Shown here one piece after another: positions 25,745 to 33,068 of a stretch of DNA of 42,770 bases. Source of the stretch: Candidatus Cacconaster scatequi (GTDB taxonomy: Bacteria; Bacteroidota; Bacteroidia; Bacteroidales; UBA932); the NCBI GenBank assembly GCA_018065305.1, contig JAGHTO010000027.1:1-42770 (forward strand), written 5' to 3'. Every line of letters begins with the position of its first letter. Positions within the stretch are counted from its first letter, which is position 1. The notes beneath the pieces were generated by a model that searched no databases, was not told the DNA's origin, and worked only from the letters and a program-made list of their open reading frames with translations. A program made the position numbers and the translations under genes.

Positions 25745-26734
25745 TTAATAGCCTTGCGCCTTGATTTCCAGCTCGGCACCCTCCGGAGTTACCATCACCG
25801 CCCCGACCTCGGGCTTTGCCGTATGCCCTATTATGTCATAATCCTGAAAATCGTGACGAATCACCTCGTGCTTCTCAATCGGCACCGTGAAAATGAACTT
25901 GTAGTCGTCACCCCCGTTCATCGCAGCGGTGATGGCATCCATATTCAACTCCTCGGCAACTGCAAATGTCTGGGAGGAGATGGGAATCTTGTCGAGATAG
26001 AGTTTCGCTCCGAGACCTGTCTCCTTCACCAGCTGGAGGACGGCGGCTCCGAGCCCCTTTGAAACGAAAAATCCCTTCGAGGGAATGCACCCCGCCTCGA
26101 GGAAACGGCTGACAATGTTTTTCTTTATCTCGGGGCTGAGATAACTTCCGAGGACAGCCTTGTATTTTTCAAGTTCAGGCTGCACGTTCGTGGAGGTGAA
26201 GGCAACCTTCTCTCTCTCAAGTATATGGAGTCCCATATAGGCGGCACCCACGTGTCCTGTCAGACAGATGAGGTCCATATTGGCCGGAGCGGGGACTTTG
26301 TCAATGATGCTCTTCTTCTGAGTCCCCAAAGCAGATAAACTGATGCACAGGCCATTGACGGAAGGGTTCAGATCAAGGGAGATTCTCTTTACGCCGTGCT
26401 CACCGCAGGCTGCGACCATCCCCTGCCATAAGTCCTCCACGTCTTCATAGCAGAACCTCTTCGAGAGGCCAAGATTCACTGAAAGTGCCTCCGGAGCGCG
26501 GAGCGAAGCATACAGGTCCCCCAATGCATAGAGCACTGCCTTGTAGCCAAGATGCCGGAGGGGTGTATAGACAAGGTCGAAGTCAACCCCCTCCAGAAGA
26601 ATCACGTGGGAGCAGGAGCACTGGCTCCCCTTCCCTTCAATCACAGTTGATGAAGCTTCCATACCACTGAGGGCCAGAAGCTTCTCTATCATATTCCGCT
26701 TTCCGATTTCAGCTATTTCAGTCCGTTTGTCCAT
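25745..26734 (-). CDS. ThiL-like (AIR synthase fold) protein lacking most catalytic motifs
   Basis: The 329-residue protein aligns along its whole length with Bacteroidota thiamine-monophosphate kinases: LLEGVDFDLVYTPLRHLGYK, LICLTGHVGAAYMGLHILER, MNGGDDYKFIFTVP and TAKPEVGAVMVTPEGAELE are the same blocks. The Mg/ATP motifs are altered: the GDDAA site reads GKGSQCS, SDIYAM reads GDLYAS, GGDTT reads LDLNPS and DISDGL reads VSKGLG. The frame is intact, so this looks like a maintained pseudoenzyme or a kinase with changed chemistry, not simple decay. It is preceded by a -7 box at 26754-26762 and is divergent from mrp. No bona fide thiL is in the window. Confidence 0.7.
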   Translation of the reverse strand: MDKRTEIAEIGKRNMIEKLLALSGMEASSTVIEGKGSQCSCSHVILLEGVDFDLVYTPLRHLGYKAVLYALGDLYASLRAPEALSVNLGLSKRFCYEDVEDLWQGMVAACGEHGVKRISLDLNPSVNGLCISLSALGTQKKSIIDKVPAPANMDLICLTGHVGAAYMGLHILEREKVAFTSTNVQPELEKYKAVLGSYLSPEIKKNIVSRFLEAGCIPSKGFFVSKGLGAAVLQLVKETGLGAKLYLDKIPISSQTFAVAEELNMDAITAAMNGGDDYKFIFTVPIEKHEVIRHDFQDYDIIGHTAKPEVGAVMVTPEGAELEIKAQGY

Positions 26735-26753
26735 CTTGCATTTTTCTTACCGT

Positions 26754-26762
26754 GCAAATTTA
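26754..26762 (-). promoter_or_regulatory. -7 box (TAAATTTGC) of the ThiL-like gene
   Basis: The predicted start is at about 26751, with a leader of about 17 bases to the ATG at 26734. It is divergent from the mrp promoter. Confidence 0.5.
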
Positions 26763-26774
26763 GCCATAGTTTAA

Positions 26775-26783
26775 TATCTTTGC
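26775..26783 (+). promoter_or_regulatory. -7 box (TATCTTTGC) of mrp, predicted leaderless
   Basis: Centring at -7 puts the start at 26786, one base before the ATG at 26787. Confidence 0.55.
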
Positions 26784-26786
26784 AAT

Positions 26787-27683
26787 ATGAATCCGAACGA
26801 AATAAAAGCACCTTACAACCCCAACCAGTCCAAGCCGCAGCCGAAGAAACGGCCTCTCGAGCTTGGAATGGAGCAACTTGAAAAAGTAGGAAAAATCATC
26901 GCCGTCGCCTCCGGAAAGGGAGGTGTAGGCAAATCTACCGTAGCGGTGAACCTCGCCGTGACCCTTGCCCGTATGGGTTACAAGGTCGGCCTTGCCGATG
27001 CGGATGTCTACGGCCCGTCCATCCCGAAGATGACAGGGACGGAAGATATGATTCCTCAAGTGGAGGTCTTCGATGAAATGGGAGAACCCCTCCCCCCGAC
27101 CGAACCTTTGACAGACAATTGCAAGGAGATAATTGTCCCGATAGAGAAATTCGGTGTGAAGTGGATGAGCATAGGATATTTCGCAAAAAGGGAACAGGCG
27201 CTCATCTGGCGCGGCCCTATGGCCTGCAACGCCCTCAAGCAGATGATTCTTCAGGTAAAATGGGGAGAACTCGACTATCTCCTGATTGACCTTCCTCCCG
27301 GAACGGGAGACATACACATCTCTCTGGTACACGATATCCCGATGAGCGGGGCGATTATCGTCACCACACCGCAGGCAGTGGCTCTGAGCGACGTGGAAAA
27401 GGGGGTCAATATGTTCCGCAACCCTCAGATAGACAAACCGATATATGGCATCATCGAAAACATGTCGTGGTTCACTCCGGCAGAACTTCCGGAAAACCGT
27501 TATTACATCTTCGGCAGGGACGGAGGCAAGGAGATGGCGGAAAAATACGGCATTCCCCTTTTAGGACAGATACCTCTCGTCCAGAGCGTCCGGGAAGGTG
27601 GCGACGAAGGCAATCCCGCAGCCCTTTCCGACGGACCCGTTTTCGAAGCTATGAAAGATGCTGCCCGCCGTTTGGCGGATTGA
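26787..27683 (+). CDS. mrp: Mrp/NBP35 family ATPase (iron-sulfur carrier type)
   Basis: The 298-residue protein has the deviant Walker A IAVASGKGGVGKSTVAVNLA, then LADADVYGPSIPKM, DYLLIDLPPGTGDIHISLVH and TTPQAVALSDVEKGVNMFR. This is the Mrp/ApbC P-loop family that transfers iron-sulfur clusters. Two things differ from typical Mrp: the N-terminal MIP18 domain is replaced by a short Pro/Lys-rich tail, and the cluster-binding CxxC is absent, with TPAELPENRYYIFG at that site. The -7 box lies four bases before the ATG. It is followed by the EF-G2 gene, which has its own promoter. Confidence 0.85.
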   Translation: MNPNEIKAPYNPNQSKPQPKKRPLELGMEQLEKVGKIIAVASGKGGVGKSTVAVNLAVTLARMGYKVGLADADVYGPSIPKMTGTEDMIPQVEVFDEMGEPLPPTEPLTDNCKEIIVPIEKFGVKWMSIGYFAKREQALIWRGPMACNALKQMILQVKWGELDYLLIDLPPGTGDIHISLVHDIPMSGAIIVTTPQAVALSDVEKGVNMFRNPQIDKPIYGIIENMSWFTPAELPENRYYIFGRDGGKEMAEKYGIPLLGQIPLVQSVREGGDEGNPAALSDGPVFEAMKDAARRLAD

Positions 27684-27703
27684 AAGGATTTTTTTATATT
27701 TGC
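27671..27703 (+). promoter_or_regulatory. Promoter of the EF-G2 gene
   Basis: TTTG at 27671-27674 and TATATTTGC at 27695-27703, spaced 20 bases, form a full Bacteroidota promoter inside the end of mrp. The start is expected at about 27706, with a 40-base leader to the ATG at 27746. Confidence 0.6.
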
Positions 27704-27745
27704 AGACTACACATTAGTACACAATAATACAAACGTTTATACCAA

Positions 27746-29863
27746 ATGAAAAACTACTCCACAGCCAACTTGAGAAACGTCGTTCTTCTCGGAGGCACCC
27801 GTAGCGGCAAGACAACTCTGACCGAAGCCATTCTGTTCGAAGGCAAGATCATCGACCGCCGCGGAACCGTCGAAGCGAAGACCACCGCTTCTGACAGCAC
27901 CGAAGTCGAGCAGCTGTACCAGCGCTCAATCTATTCAACACCCATCTATGCGGAAGTAAAGGACTGCAAACTGAACATAATCGACGCTCCGGGAGCTGAC
28001 GATTTCATCGAAGGTGCCATCACGGGCCTCAATGTCTGCGACTCAGCAGTGATGCTCGTCAATGCCGGACAAGGTGTGGAGGTAGGAACCGAGATACACG
28101 GAAGATATGCCGAGCAGTACAAGAAACCCGTCATCATCGCCGTCAACCAGCTTGACACTGAAAAAGCCAACTGGGACAACACTCTTGACAGCCTGCATCA
28201 GGCTTTCGGAGGCAAACCCGTTGTGATTCAGTTCCCCGTCAATGCCGGCGTGGGATTTGACAGTTTCGTCGATATCCTCAAGATGAAGATGTTCCATTAC
28301 AAGGATGAGAACGGCTCCTTCGAGGAAGTTGCCATTCCTGCAGAATTCCAGAGCAAGGCAGAGGAACTCCGGGCCGAACTGATGGAAAAGGCCGCTGAAG
28401 GTGACGACGCCCTTATGGAAAAATTCTTCGAAGCCGGAGAACTCACTGAAGAGGAGATTCACCAGGGCTTCAAGGTAGGCTTCGAAAAAGGCGAGGTTTA
28501 CCCTGTAGTCTGCCTCTCTTCAAAGAAGGACATCGGAACAAAGAGGCTGATGGAATTCATCACCGAGGTAGCACCCGCTCCTCAGGCTGATGTAAAGGCT
28601 CCCCTCTCTCTCTTCGTTTACAAGACCAACCTTGAGCAGCACCTCGGAGACGTGACCTATTTCAAGGTAATGTCCGGCAAAATCGGCGAAAGCGCCGATG
28701 TCATCAATATGGGCAACGACTCCAAGGAAAGAATCACCGCCATCTACGCCGTGGCCGGCAAGAAGAAGGAAAAAGTCTCCGAACTTGTTGCAGGTGACCT
28801 CGGATGTACCGTCAAGCTCAAGAGCGTCAAGATTAACCAAACCCTCAACGCCGCCGGAAACGACAACGTCGTCGCTCCCATAGCATTCCCTCCTTCAAAA
28901 TACCGTTGCGCCATCAAGGCTGTAGAGGAGAAGGATGAGGAGAAACTCGGCGAAGCCCTCAACCGCGCCGCCGCAGAGGATCCCACAATGGTTGTGGAAT
29001 ACTCCAAGGAGCTCAAGCAGACCATCCTCAACGGACAGGGCGAACAGCACATCAACATCCTCAAATGGAACATCAACAACAACTATAAGATTGAAGTTGA
29101 ACTCTTCGCTCCGAAGATTCCTTACCGCGAGACCATCACCAAGGTTGCAAATGCGACATACCGTCACAAGAAGCAGTCCGGCGGTGCAGGTCAGTTCGGT
29201 GAAGTGACCCTTCTCATCGAGCCTATCGTAGAAGGTGTCGACACTCTCGCCAAGTTCAAGATTGACGGCAAGGAGCAGGTTATGAACATCAAGGGCAAAG
29301 AGGAATTCACTCTCCCTTGGGGCGGTCGCTGGGAGTTCTACAACTGCGTCGTCGGCGGTGCAATCGATGCCAACTTCATGCCTGCAATCAAGAAAGGTCT
29401 TGTACAGAAACTTGAGGAAGGCCCTCTTACAGGTTCATACGCCCGCGACATCCGCGTATTCGTCTATGACGGTAAGATGCACCCCGTGGACAGCAAGGAA
29501 ATCGCCTTCATCATCGCCGGCCGTAACGCATTCAAGGAGGCTTTCAAGAATGCAGGTCCGAAGATTATGGAGCCTATCTATATGGTTGAGATTATGGTTC
29601 CCGGCGACTGCGTGGGCGACGTTATGAGCGACCTCCAGAACCGCCGCGGTATAATGGAAGGTATGAGCAGCGAAAAGGGATTCCAGATTCTCAAGGCCCG
29701 CGTTCCTCTTGCCGAACTTTACAAATATTCAACCACACTGAGTTCACTCACTTCAGGCCGTGCAACCTTCACCCAGACATTCATTGACTACCAGCAGGTT
29801 CCTATGGATGTTCAGGAGAAGCTCCTCAAGGCTTACGAAGCGGAAGCCCAGGACGAAGATTAG
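27746..29863 (+). CDS. fusA2: EF-G paralog (EF-G2) with a GTPase-inactive switch II
   Basis: The 705-residue protein has the complete EF-G domain set but an altered G domain. The P-loop is intact (GGTRSGKTT). Switch I lacks the RGITI block. Switch II reads DAPGADDF, so Ala84 replaces the catalytic His of DTPGHVDF, and NKxD reads NQLD. Domains IV and V are well kept (YRHKKQSGGAGQFGEVTLL, DGKMHPVDSKEIAF, LTSGRATFTQTF). Bacteroides thetaiotaomicron EF-G2 has been shown to support translocation without GTP hydrolysis and to be needed in the gut under starvation control; this gene appears to be its ortholog. The stop overlaps the GTG of the next gene by one base. Confidence 0.9.
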   Translation: MKNYSTANLRNVVLLGGTRSGKTTLTEAILFEGKIIDRRGTVEAKTTASDSTEVEQLYQRSIYSTPIYAEVKDCKLNIIDAPGADDFIEGAITGLNVCDSAVMLVNAGQGVEVGTEIHGRYAEQYKKPVIIAVNQLDTEKANWDNTLDSLHQAFGGKPVVIQFPVNAGVGFDSFVDILKMKMFHYKDENGSFEEVAIPAEFQSKAEELRAELMEKAAEGDDALMEKFFEAGELTEEEIHQGFKVGFEKGEVYPVVCLSSKKDIGTKRLMEFITEVAPAPQADVKAPLSLFVYKTNLEQHLGDVTYFKVMSGKIGESADVINMGNDSKERITAIYAVAGKKKEKVSELVAGDLGCTVKLKSVKINQTLNAAGNDNVVAPIAFPPSKYRCAIKAVEEKDEEKLGEALNRAAAEDPTMVVEYSKELKQTILNGQGEQHINILKWNINNNYKIEVELFAPKIPYRETITKVANATYRHKKQSGGAGQFGEVTLLIEPIVEGVDTLAKFKIDGKEQVMNIKGKEEFTLPWGGRWEFYNCVVGGAIDANFMPAIKKGLVQKLEEGPLTGSYARDIRVFVYDGKMHPVDSKEIAFIIAGRNAFKEAFKNAGPKIMEPIYMVEIMVPGDCVGDVMSDLQNRRGIMEGMSSEKGFQILKARVPLAELYKYSTTLSSLTSGRATFTQTFIDYQQVPMDVQEKLLKAYEAEAQDED

Positions 29864-30513
29864 TGATAAAAGCCGATCATATCAACAAATCCTTCGGGAC
29901 CATCCAGGTCCTGAAGGATATTTGTTTCAGCGCAGAGACCGGAGAAATTGTGGCCATCGTGGGTGCATCGGGAGCCGGAAAGAGCACGCTGTTGCAGATT
30001 ATGGGCTCTCTGATGAAACCAGACAGCGGGTCCGTCACCATAGACTCCACCTCTCTCTTCTCCCTGTCCGACAAGGAAATCTCCTCGTTCAGGAACAAAA
30101 AAATCGGATTCGTCTTTCAGGCCCACCATCTCCTTGCGGAGTTCACCGCATTGGAGAATGTGATGTTGCCGGCTCTGATTGCCGGAAAATCCAGGAAACA
30201 GGCAAAGGAGCAGGCTCTCCCCCTTCTTGAGACAGTCGGCCTCTCCCACAGAATTTCCCACAAGCCTTCTCAGCTCAGCGGAGGAGAACAGCAGAGGGTG
30301 GCAATCGCCCGTGCCCTTGTCAACCGTCCTTCCGTCGTTTTTGCCGACGAGCCGACCGGTAATCTGGACAGCCGCACAAAGGAGGAGATTCACCGCCTGT
30401 TCTTTTCCCTCAGGGACCAATTGGGTGTCACAATCATTCTTGTGACCCACGACCGCGACCTTGCCCACCTGTGCGACCGCACGGTAGAGATGATAGATGG
30501 CCGGTTCGTTTAG
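29863..30513 (+). CDS. lolD: ABC transporter ATP-binding protein, LolD-like
   Basis: The 216-residue ATPase has Walker [11 protein letters not shown]-loop FVFQAHHLL, signature [15 protein letters not shown], Walker B VVFADEPT and H-loop THD. The LolD/MacB-type sequence is supported by [19 protein letters not shown]. In the Lol system the ATPase drives release of lipoproteins to LolA. No LolC/E permease is adjacent, which is normal in Bacteroidota. The start is a GTG overlapping the EF-G2 stop, so it is cotranscribed with EF-G2, and its stop overlaps the next gene by 17 bases. Confidence 0.85.
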   Translation: MIKADHINKSFGTIQVLKDICFSAETGEIVAIVGASGAGKSTLLQIMGSLMKPDSGSVTIDSTSLFSLSDKEISSFRNKKIGFVFQAHHLLAEFTALENVMLPALIAGKSRKQAKEQALPLLETVGLSHRISHKPSQLSGGEQQRVAIARALVNRPSVVFADEPTGNLDSRTKEEIHRLFFSLRDQLGVTIILVTHDRDLAHLCDRTVEMIDGRFV

Positions 30514-31207
30514 ATTCAAGCAATTTACGGTTGCCAACGAACGTTCCGCAATGAAAGTCGGAACGGACGGAGTGTTGCTCGGGGCCTGGGTGCAGTTGCG
30601 GGACAACGACCTTGAAATTCTGGATGCCGGAACCGGCACCGGGGTGATTGCCCTTATGCTGGCACAGCGCAGCGTCTCAACCGGCAGCAGAATCTCGGCC
30701 ATCGACATCGACCCCCTCTCCGTGGAAGAGGCGGCTTCCAATTTCAGCAACTCGCCCTGGCGGGAGCGTCTTGAGGCCGGATGTCTGGATTTCAGAGAGA
30801 TGGAGGGAGGACGGTTCGACTTGATTGTCAGCAATCCCCCCTATTTCGTCAATTCCCTCAAGGCTCCGGAGCAGAGGCGTTCGACGGCGCGCCACACGGA
30901 CACCCTTTCCTATGCCGAACTTGTCGGAAGCGCCGTAAGAAATCTCGCCCCGGGAGGCCGTCTTGCCGTGATTCTGCCGGTACAGGAATACTTTGCATTC
31001 ATAGACGAAGCGGTCCGCCGGGGACTTGCCATCACAAGAAAGACCTTGGTCAGGACCACGGAAAACAATCCCCCGAAACGCATTCTTATCGAAGCGTCTT
31101 CAGGGGAGTGTTCCGTTGAGGAAGAGACAGTCCTTACCATTCAGGACTCCGTCGGATTCACGGCTCCCTACAAGAAACTGACCCGGGACTTCTACCTCAA
31201 ATTCTGA
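30497..31207 (+). CDS. trmN6: tRNA1(Val) A37 N6-methyltransferase, TrmN6-like
   Basis: The 236-residue protein begins [20 protein letters not shown], the TrmN6/YfiC entry motif. The class I methyltransferase fold follows with DAGTGTGVIALMLAQR as the SAM loop and IDIDPLSVEEA. The catalytic NPPY lies in LIVSNPPYFVNSLK and marks N6-adenine transfer. The target is likely A37 of tRNA-Val. It overlaps the LolD-like gene and ends at an A/T-rich inverted repeat. Confidence 0.9.
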   Translation: MAGSFRFKQFTVANERSAMKVGTDGVLLGAWVQLRDNDLEILDAGTGTGVIALMLAQRSVSTGSRISAIDIDPLSVEEAASNFSNSPWRERLEAGCLDFREMEGGRFDLIVSNPPYFVNSLKAPEQRRSTARHTDTLSYAELVGSAVRNLAPGGRLAVILPVQEYFAFIDEAVRRGLAITRKTLVRTTENNPPKRILIEASSGECSVEEETVLTIQDSVGFTAPYKKLTRDFYLKF

Positions 31208-31219
31208 GGCAATTTTTTT

Positions 31220-31248
31220 AAAAAAATTCAAACAACTTGAATTTTTTT
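31220..31248 (+). terminator. A/T-rich 12-bp inverted repeat after trmN6
   Basis: AAAAAAATTCAA (31220-31231), spacer ACAAC and TTGAATTTTTTT (31237-31248) are perfectly inverted. The run of T makes it terminator-like, but it also lies two bases before the -7 box of the next gene and could be an operator. Confidence 0.5.
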
Positions 31249-31249
31249 G

Positions 31250-31258
31250 TAATTTTGT
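31250..31258 (+). promoter_or_regulatory. -7 box (TAATTTTGT) of the double-HTH gene
   Basis: Predicted start at about 31261, with a 17-base leader to the ATG at 31278. Confidence 0.45.
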
Positions 31259-31277
31259 GATGTAAAAATTTAAAAAA

Positions 31278-31874
31278 ATGCCCCGAAAAAGTATACAAAG
31301 CAAGGACAGAGTGCCCAAACGCCTCGATTTCCTGACAGAATTCATGACTCTGCGCCATCTGGACACACAGGATATCGCCGACAAACTGAACATCACCCGG
31401 ACTTCTGTCTATTGCTGGTTCCGCGAAAGCACCGATGACGTGAGACTGTCATACGCTATCCGCATCATCGAGGATGAAGGATTCCTCCTTCAGATACAAC
31501 TTTTCCGGGAGGAAAAGGATTTGAACGAACCTTTTTACACAAAAGTGAGTGATTTGTCCACCGAAAACGGGGACTTGCGGCTCCGCAGGCTCAGTTTCCT
31601 CCCTCTGACCCTGAGAAAATATGACATAAAAATCAAGGACGTTACTGCAAAGATGGGGGTAAACATCTCCAACTGGAGGTATTGGATGAAAAATGACGAC
31701 ATCTTTCTCTCCAGAATCTATCAGATTGCCGATGTCTGTGACCTCAACCTCCGTTTCCTGATTACCCAGAAAGAACTGCTTGACAATATTTCGGGAAGCC
31801 GCGGCCGATGCCTTACGGAAATTCATTCAACGTCCGTAAGCGACATATCTTCATTGACCGGGACTGTCAATTGA
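31278..31874 (+). CDS. DNA-binding protein with two tandem HTH-like halves
   Basis: The 198-residue protein has a basic start (MPRKSIQSKDRVPKRLDFL) and two similar halves. The first (about 15-80) contains DIADKLNITRTSVYCWFRE and ends LQIQLFREE. The second (about 105-168) contains DVTAKMGVNISNWRYWMKND and ends LRFLITQKE. Both match the pattern of a lambda-repressor-type HTH followed by a longer helix and a final strand. It has no sensor domain, so it may be a constitutive or autoregulatory DNA-binding protein. A perfect A/T palindrome lies just upstream of its -7 box, a plausible self-operator. The named family is not recognised. Confidence 0.6.
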   Translation: MPRKSIQSKDRVPKRLDFLTEFMTLRHLDTQDIADKLNITRTSVYCWFRESTDDVRLSYAIRIIEDEGFLLQIQLFREEKDLNEPFYTKVSDLSTENGDLRLRRLSFLPLTLRKYDIKIKDVTAKMGVNISNWRYWMKNDDIFLSRIYQIADVCDLNLRFLITQKELLDNISGSRGRCLTEIHSTSVSDISSLTGTVN

Positions 31875-31875
31875 T

Positions 31876-31907
31876 TTTGCCATTTTGGTAATTTTTTTTA
31901 TCTTTGG
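31876..31907 (+). promoter_or_regulatory. Promoter of the Big2/FISUMP lipoprotein gene
   Basis: TTTG at 31876-31879, exactly 19 bases, then TATCTTTGG at 31899-31907. The start is expected at about 31910, 16 bases before the ATG at 31926. Confidence 0.65.
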
Positions 31908-31925
31908 ATAAATGATTTTACCGCT

Positions 31926-32951
31926 ATGCATTTCACAAGCCGTCTAAATCCGGTAATACCGGCTATCTTGTTCATCACAAAAAGACTTTACACAATCATC
32001 TTCGCGACAGTGGCCGCAATGCTCCTGACGGTGGTCGCCTGTGACAAGGAAGACCCCGAGTTCTCAATCCCCGTGACGGGGGTGAGCGTCTCACCTGAAT
32101 CCCTGGAACTCATGGTCGATGAGTTCAGTGAGCTCAAGGTCACGCTGACTCCCCTCAACGCGACCGACAGACGGTATTCCTTCAGCAGCAGCGACGAGTC
32201 GGTCGCCACTGTCACTCCCAACGGAAACGTGGGCGGTGTATCCGCCGGCGAGGCCGTCATCACCGTCACGACGCTGGACGGAAACCACCAGGCCCGCTGC
32301 ACGGTGAAGGTGTCGGACTACCCGCAGCCCGAAGCGGTCGATATGGGGCTCTCTGTGAAGTGGGGCTCGTTCAACATAGGAGCCTCGAAGCCCGAGGAGT
32401 ACGGCAAGCTCTACCAGTGGGGAGCCGTCAATGAGGTGACCAAGGGGAACTACCTCGATTGGCCATACAAAGCCGAGCCGAACGGATACTACTCCCGATT
32501 TAGCAAATACGTCCCTTCCGATATGTCGAAGTACTGGCTGAGTCCGTCCTCCACCGTACCCGACAACAAGACTGTCCTCGACCCGGAGGACGACGTGGCC
32601 CACGTCAAGCTGGGCGGCAAGTGGAGAATGCCGACCGTCGAGGAGTGCAGGGAACTGGTTGACAACTGCACCGGACGGGGAGCGACCATTGACGGAATCG
32701 TCGGATGTGTGCTCACCAGCAGGAAGAACGGCAACACCATCTTCCTGCCACTTGCGGGCCATTTCTACGAAGGAAGCGATACCGGACGTAATTGGGTAGG
32801 AATCAGCGGAGAATATTGGTCTTCGTCGCTGTTAATGCCGTTCTCCACACCATCCGACGCATACTCGCTTGTCGTCTACGAATCTGGCGGGACAGAAGTC
32901 TCATACGAACGACGTTCCCGCGGCTACTCCGTCCGTCCCGTCTGCGAATGA
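31926..32951 (+). CDS. Big2 plus FISUMP-type lipoprotein
   Basis: The 341-residue protein has an unusually long signal N-region and a lipobox ending at Cys39 (LTVVAC). A Big2-type Ig domain follows at about 48-128 (VTGVSVSPESLELMVDEFSE, then VATVTPNGNVGGVSAGEAVI). The C-terminal 200 residues begin AVDMGLSVKWGSFNIGASKP and contain GGKWRMPTVEECRELV, GHFYEG and GEYWSSS, ending RPVCE. This is the FISUMP-type domain common in Bacteroidota surface proteins. Function is unknown; surface display is inferred. It faces the pilus operon across a bidirectional terminator and could be an accessory surface adhesin. Confidence 0.8.
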   Translation: MHFTSRLNPVIPAILFITKRLYTIIFATVAAMLLTVVACDKEDPEFSIPVTGVSVSPESLELMVDEFSELKVTLTPLNATDRRYSFSSSDESVATVTPNGNVGGVSAGEAVITVTTLDGNHQARCTVKVSDYPQPEAVDMGLSVKWGSFNIGASKPEEYGKLYQWGAVNEVTKGNYLDWPYKAEPNGYYSRFSKYVPSDMSKYWLSPSSTVPDNKTVLDPEDDVAHVKLGGKWRMPTVEECRELVDNCTGRGATIDGIVGCVLTSRKNGNTIFLPLAGHFYEGSDTGRNWVGISGEYWSSSLLMPFSTPSDAYSLVVYESGGTEVSYERRSRGYSVRPVCE

Positions 32952-32998
32952 CGGCAGGGTCGCTGAAAGGAGGCGGCAGGCTGCCGGCATTTTCTTAA

Positions 32999-33039
32999 AA
33001 AGAGAGGAGGGCTCCCGTGAGAGGGGTCCTCCTTTCTTT
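32999..33039. terminator. Bidirectional terminator between the FISUMP lipoprotein and the pilus operon
   Basis: AAAGAGAGGAGG (32999-33010) pairs with CCTCCTTTCTTT (33028-33039), with one G-U pair. The A run on the left and T run on the right allow it to work on both strands. It lies 47 bases after the + gene and 29 bases beyond the end of the - operon. Confidence 0.65.
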
Positions 33040-33068
33040 ATTGCCACCGCGGCTGACGCCGCTGCCTG

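Noticed and set aside
25537-25779. 80-codon minus-strand frame
   Set aside because: It lies almost wholly within the hairpin repeat and overlaps the ThiL-like gene; its codons follow the palindromes.
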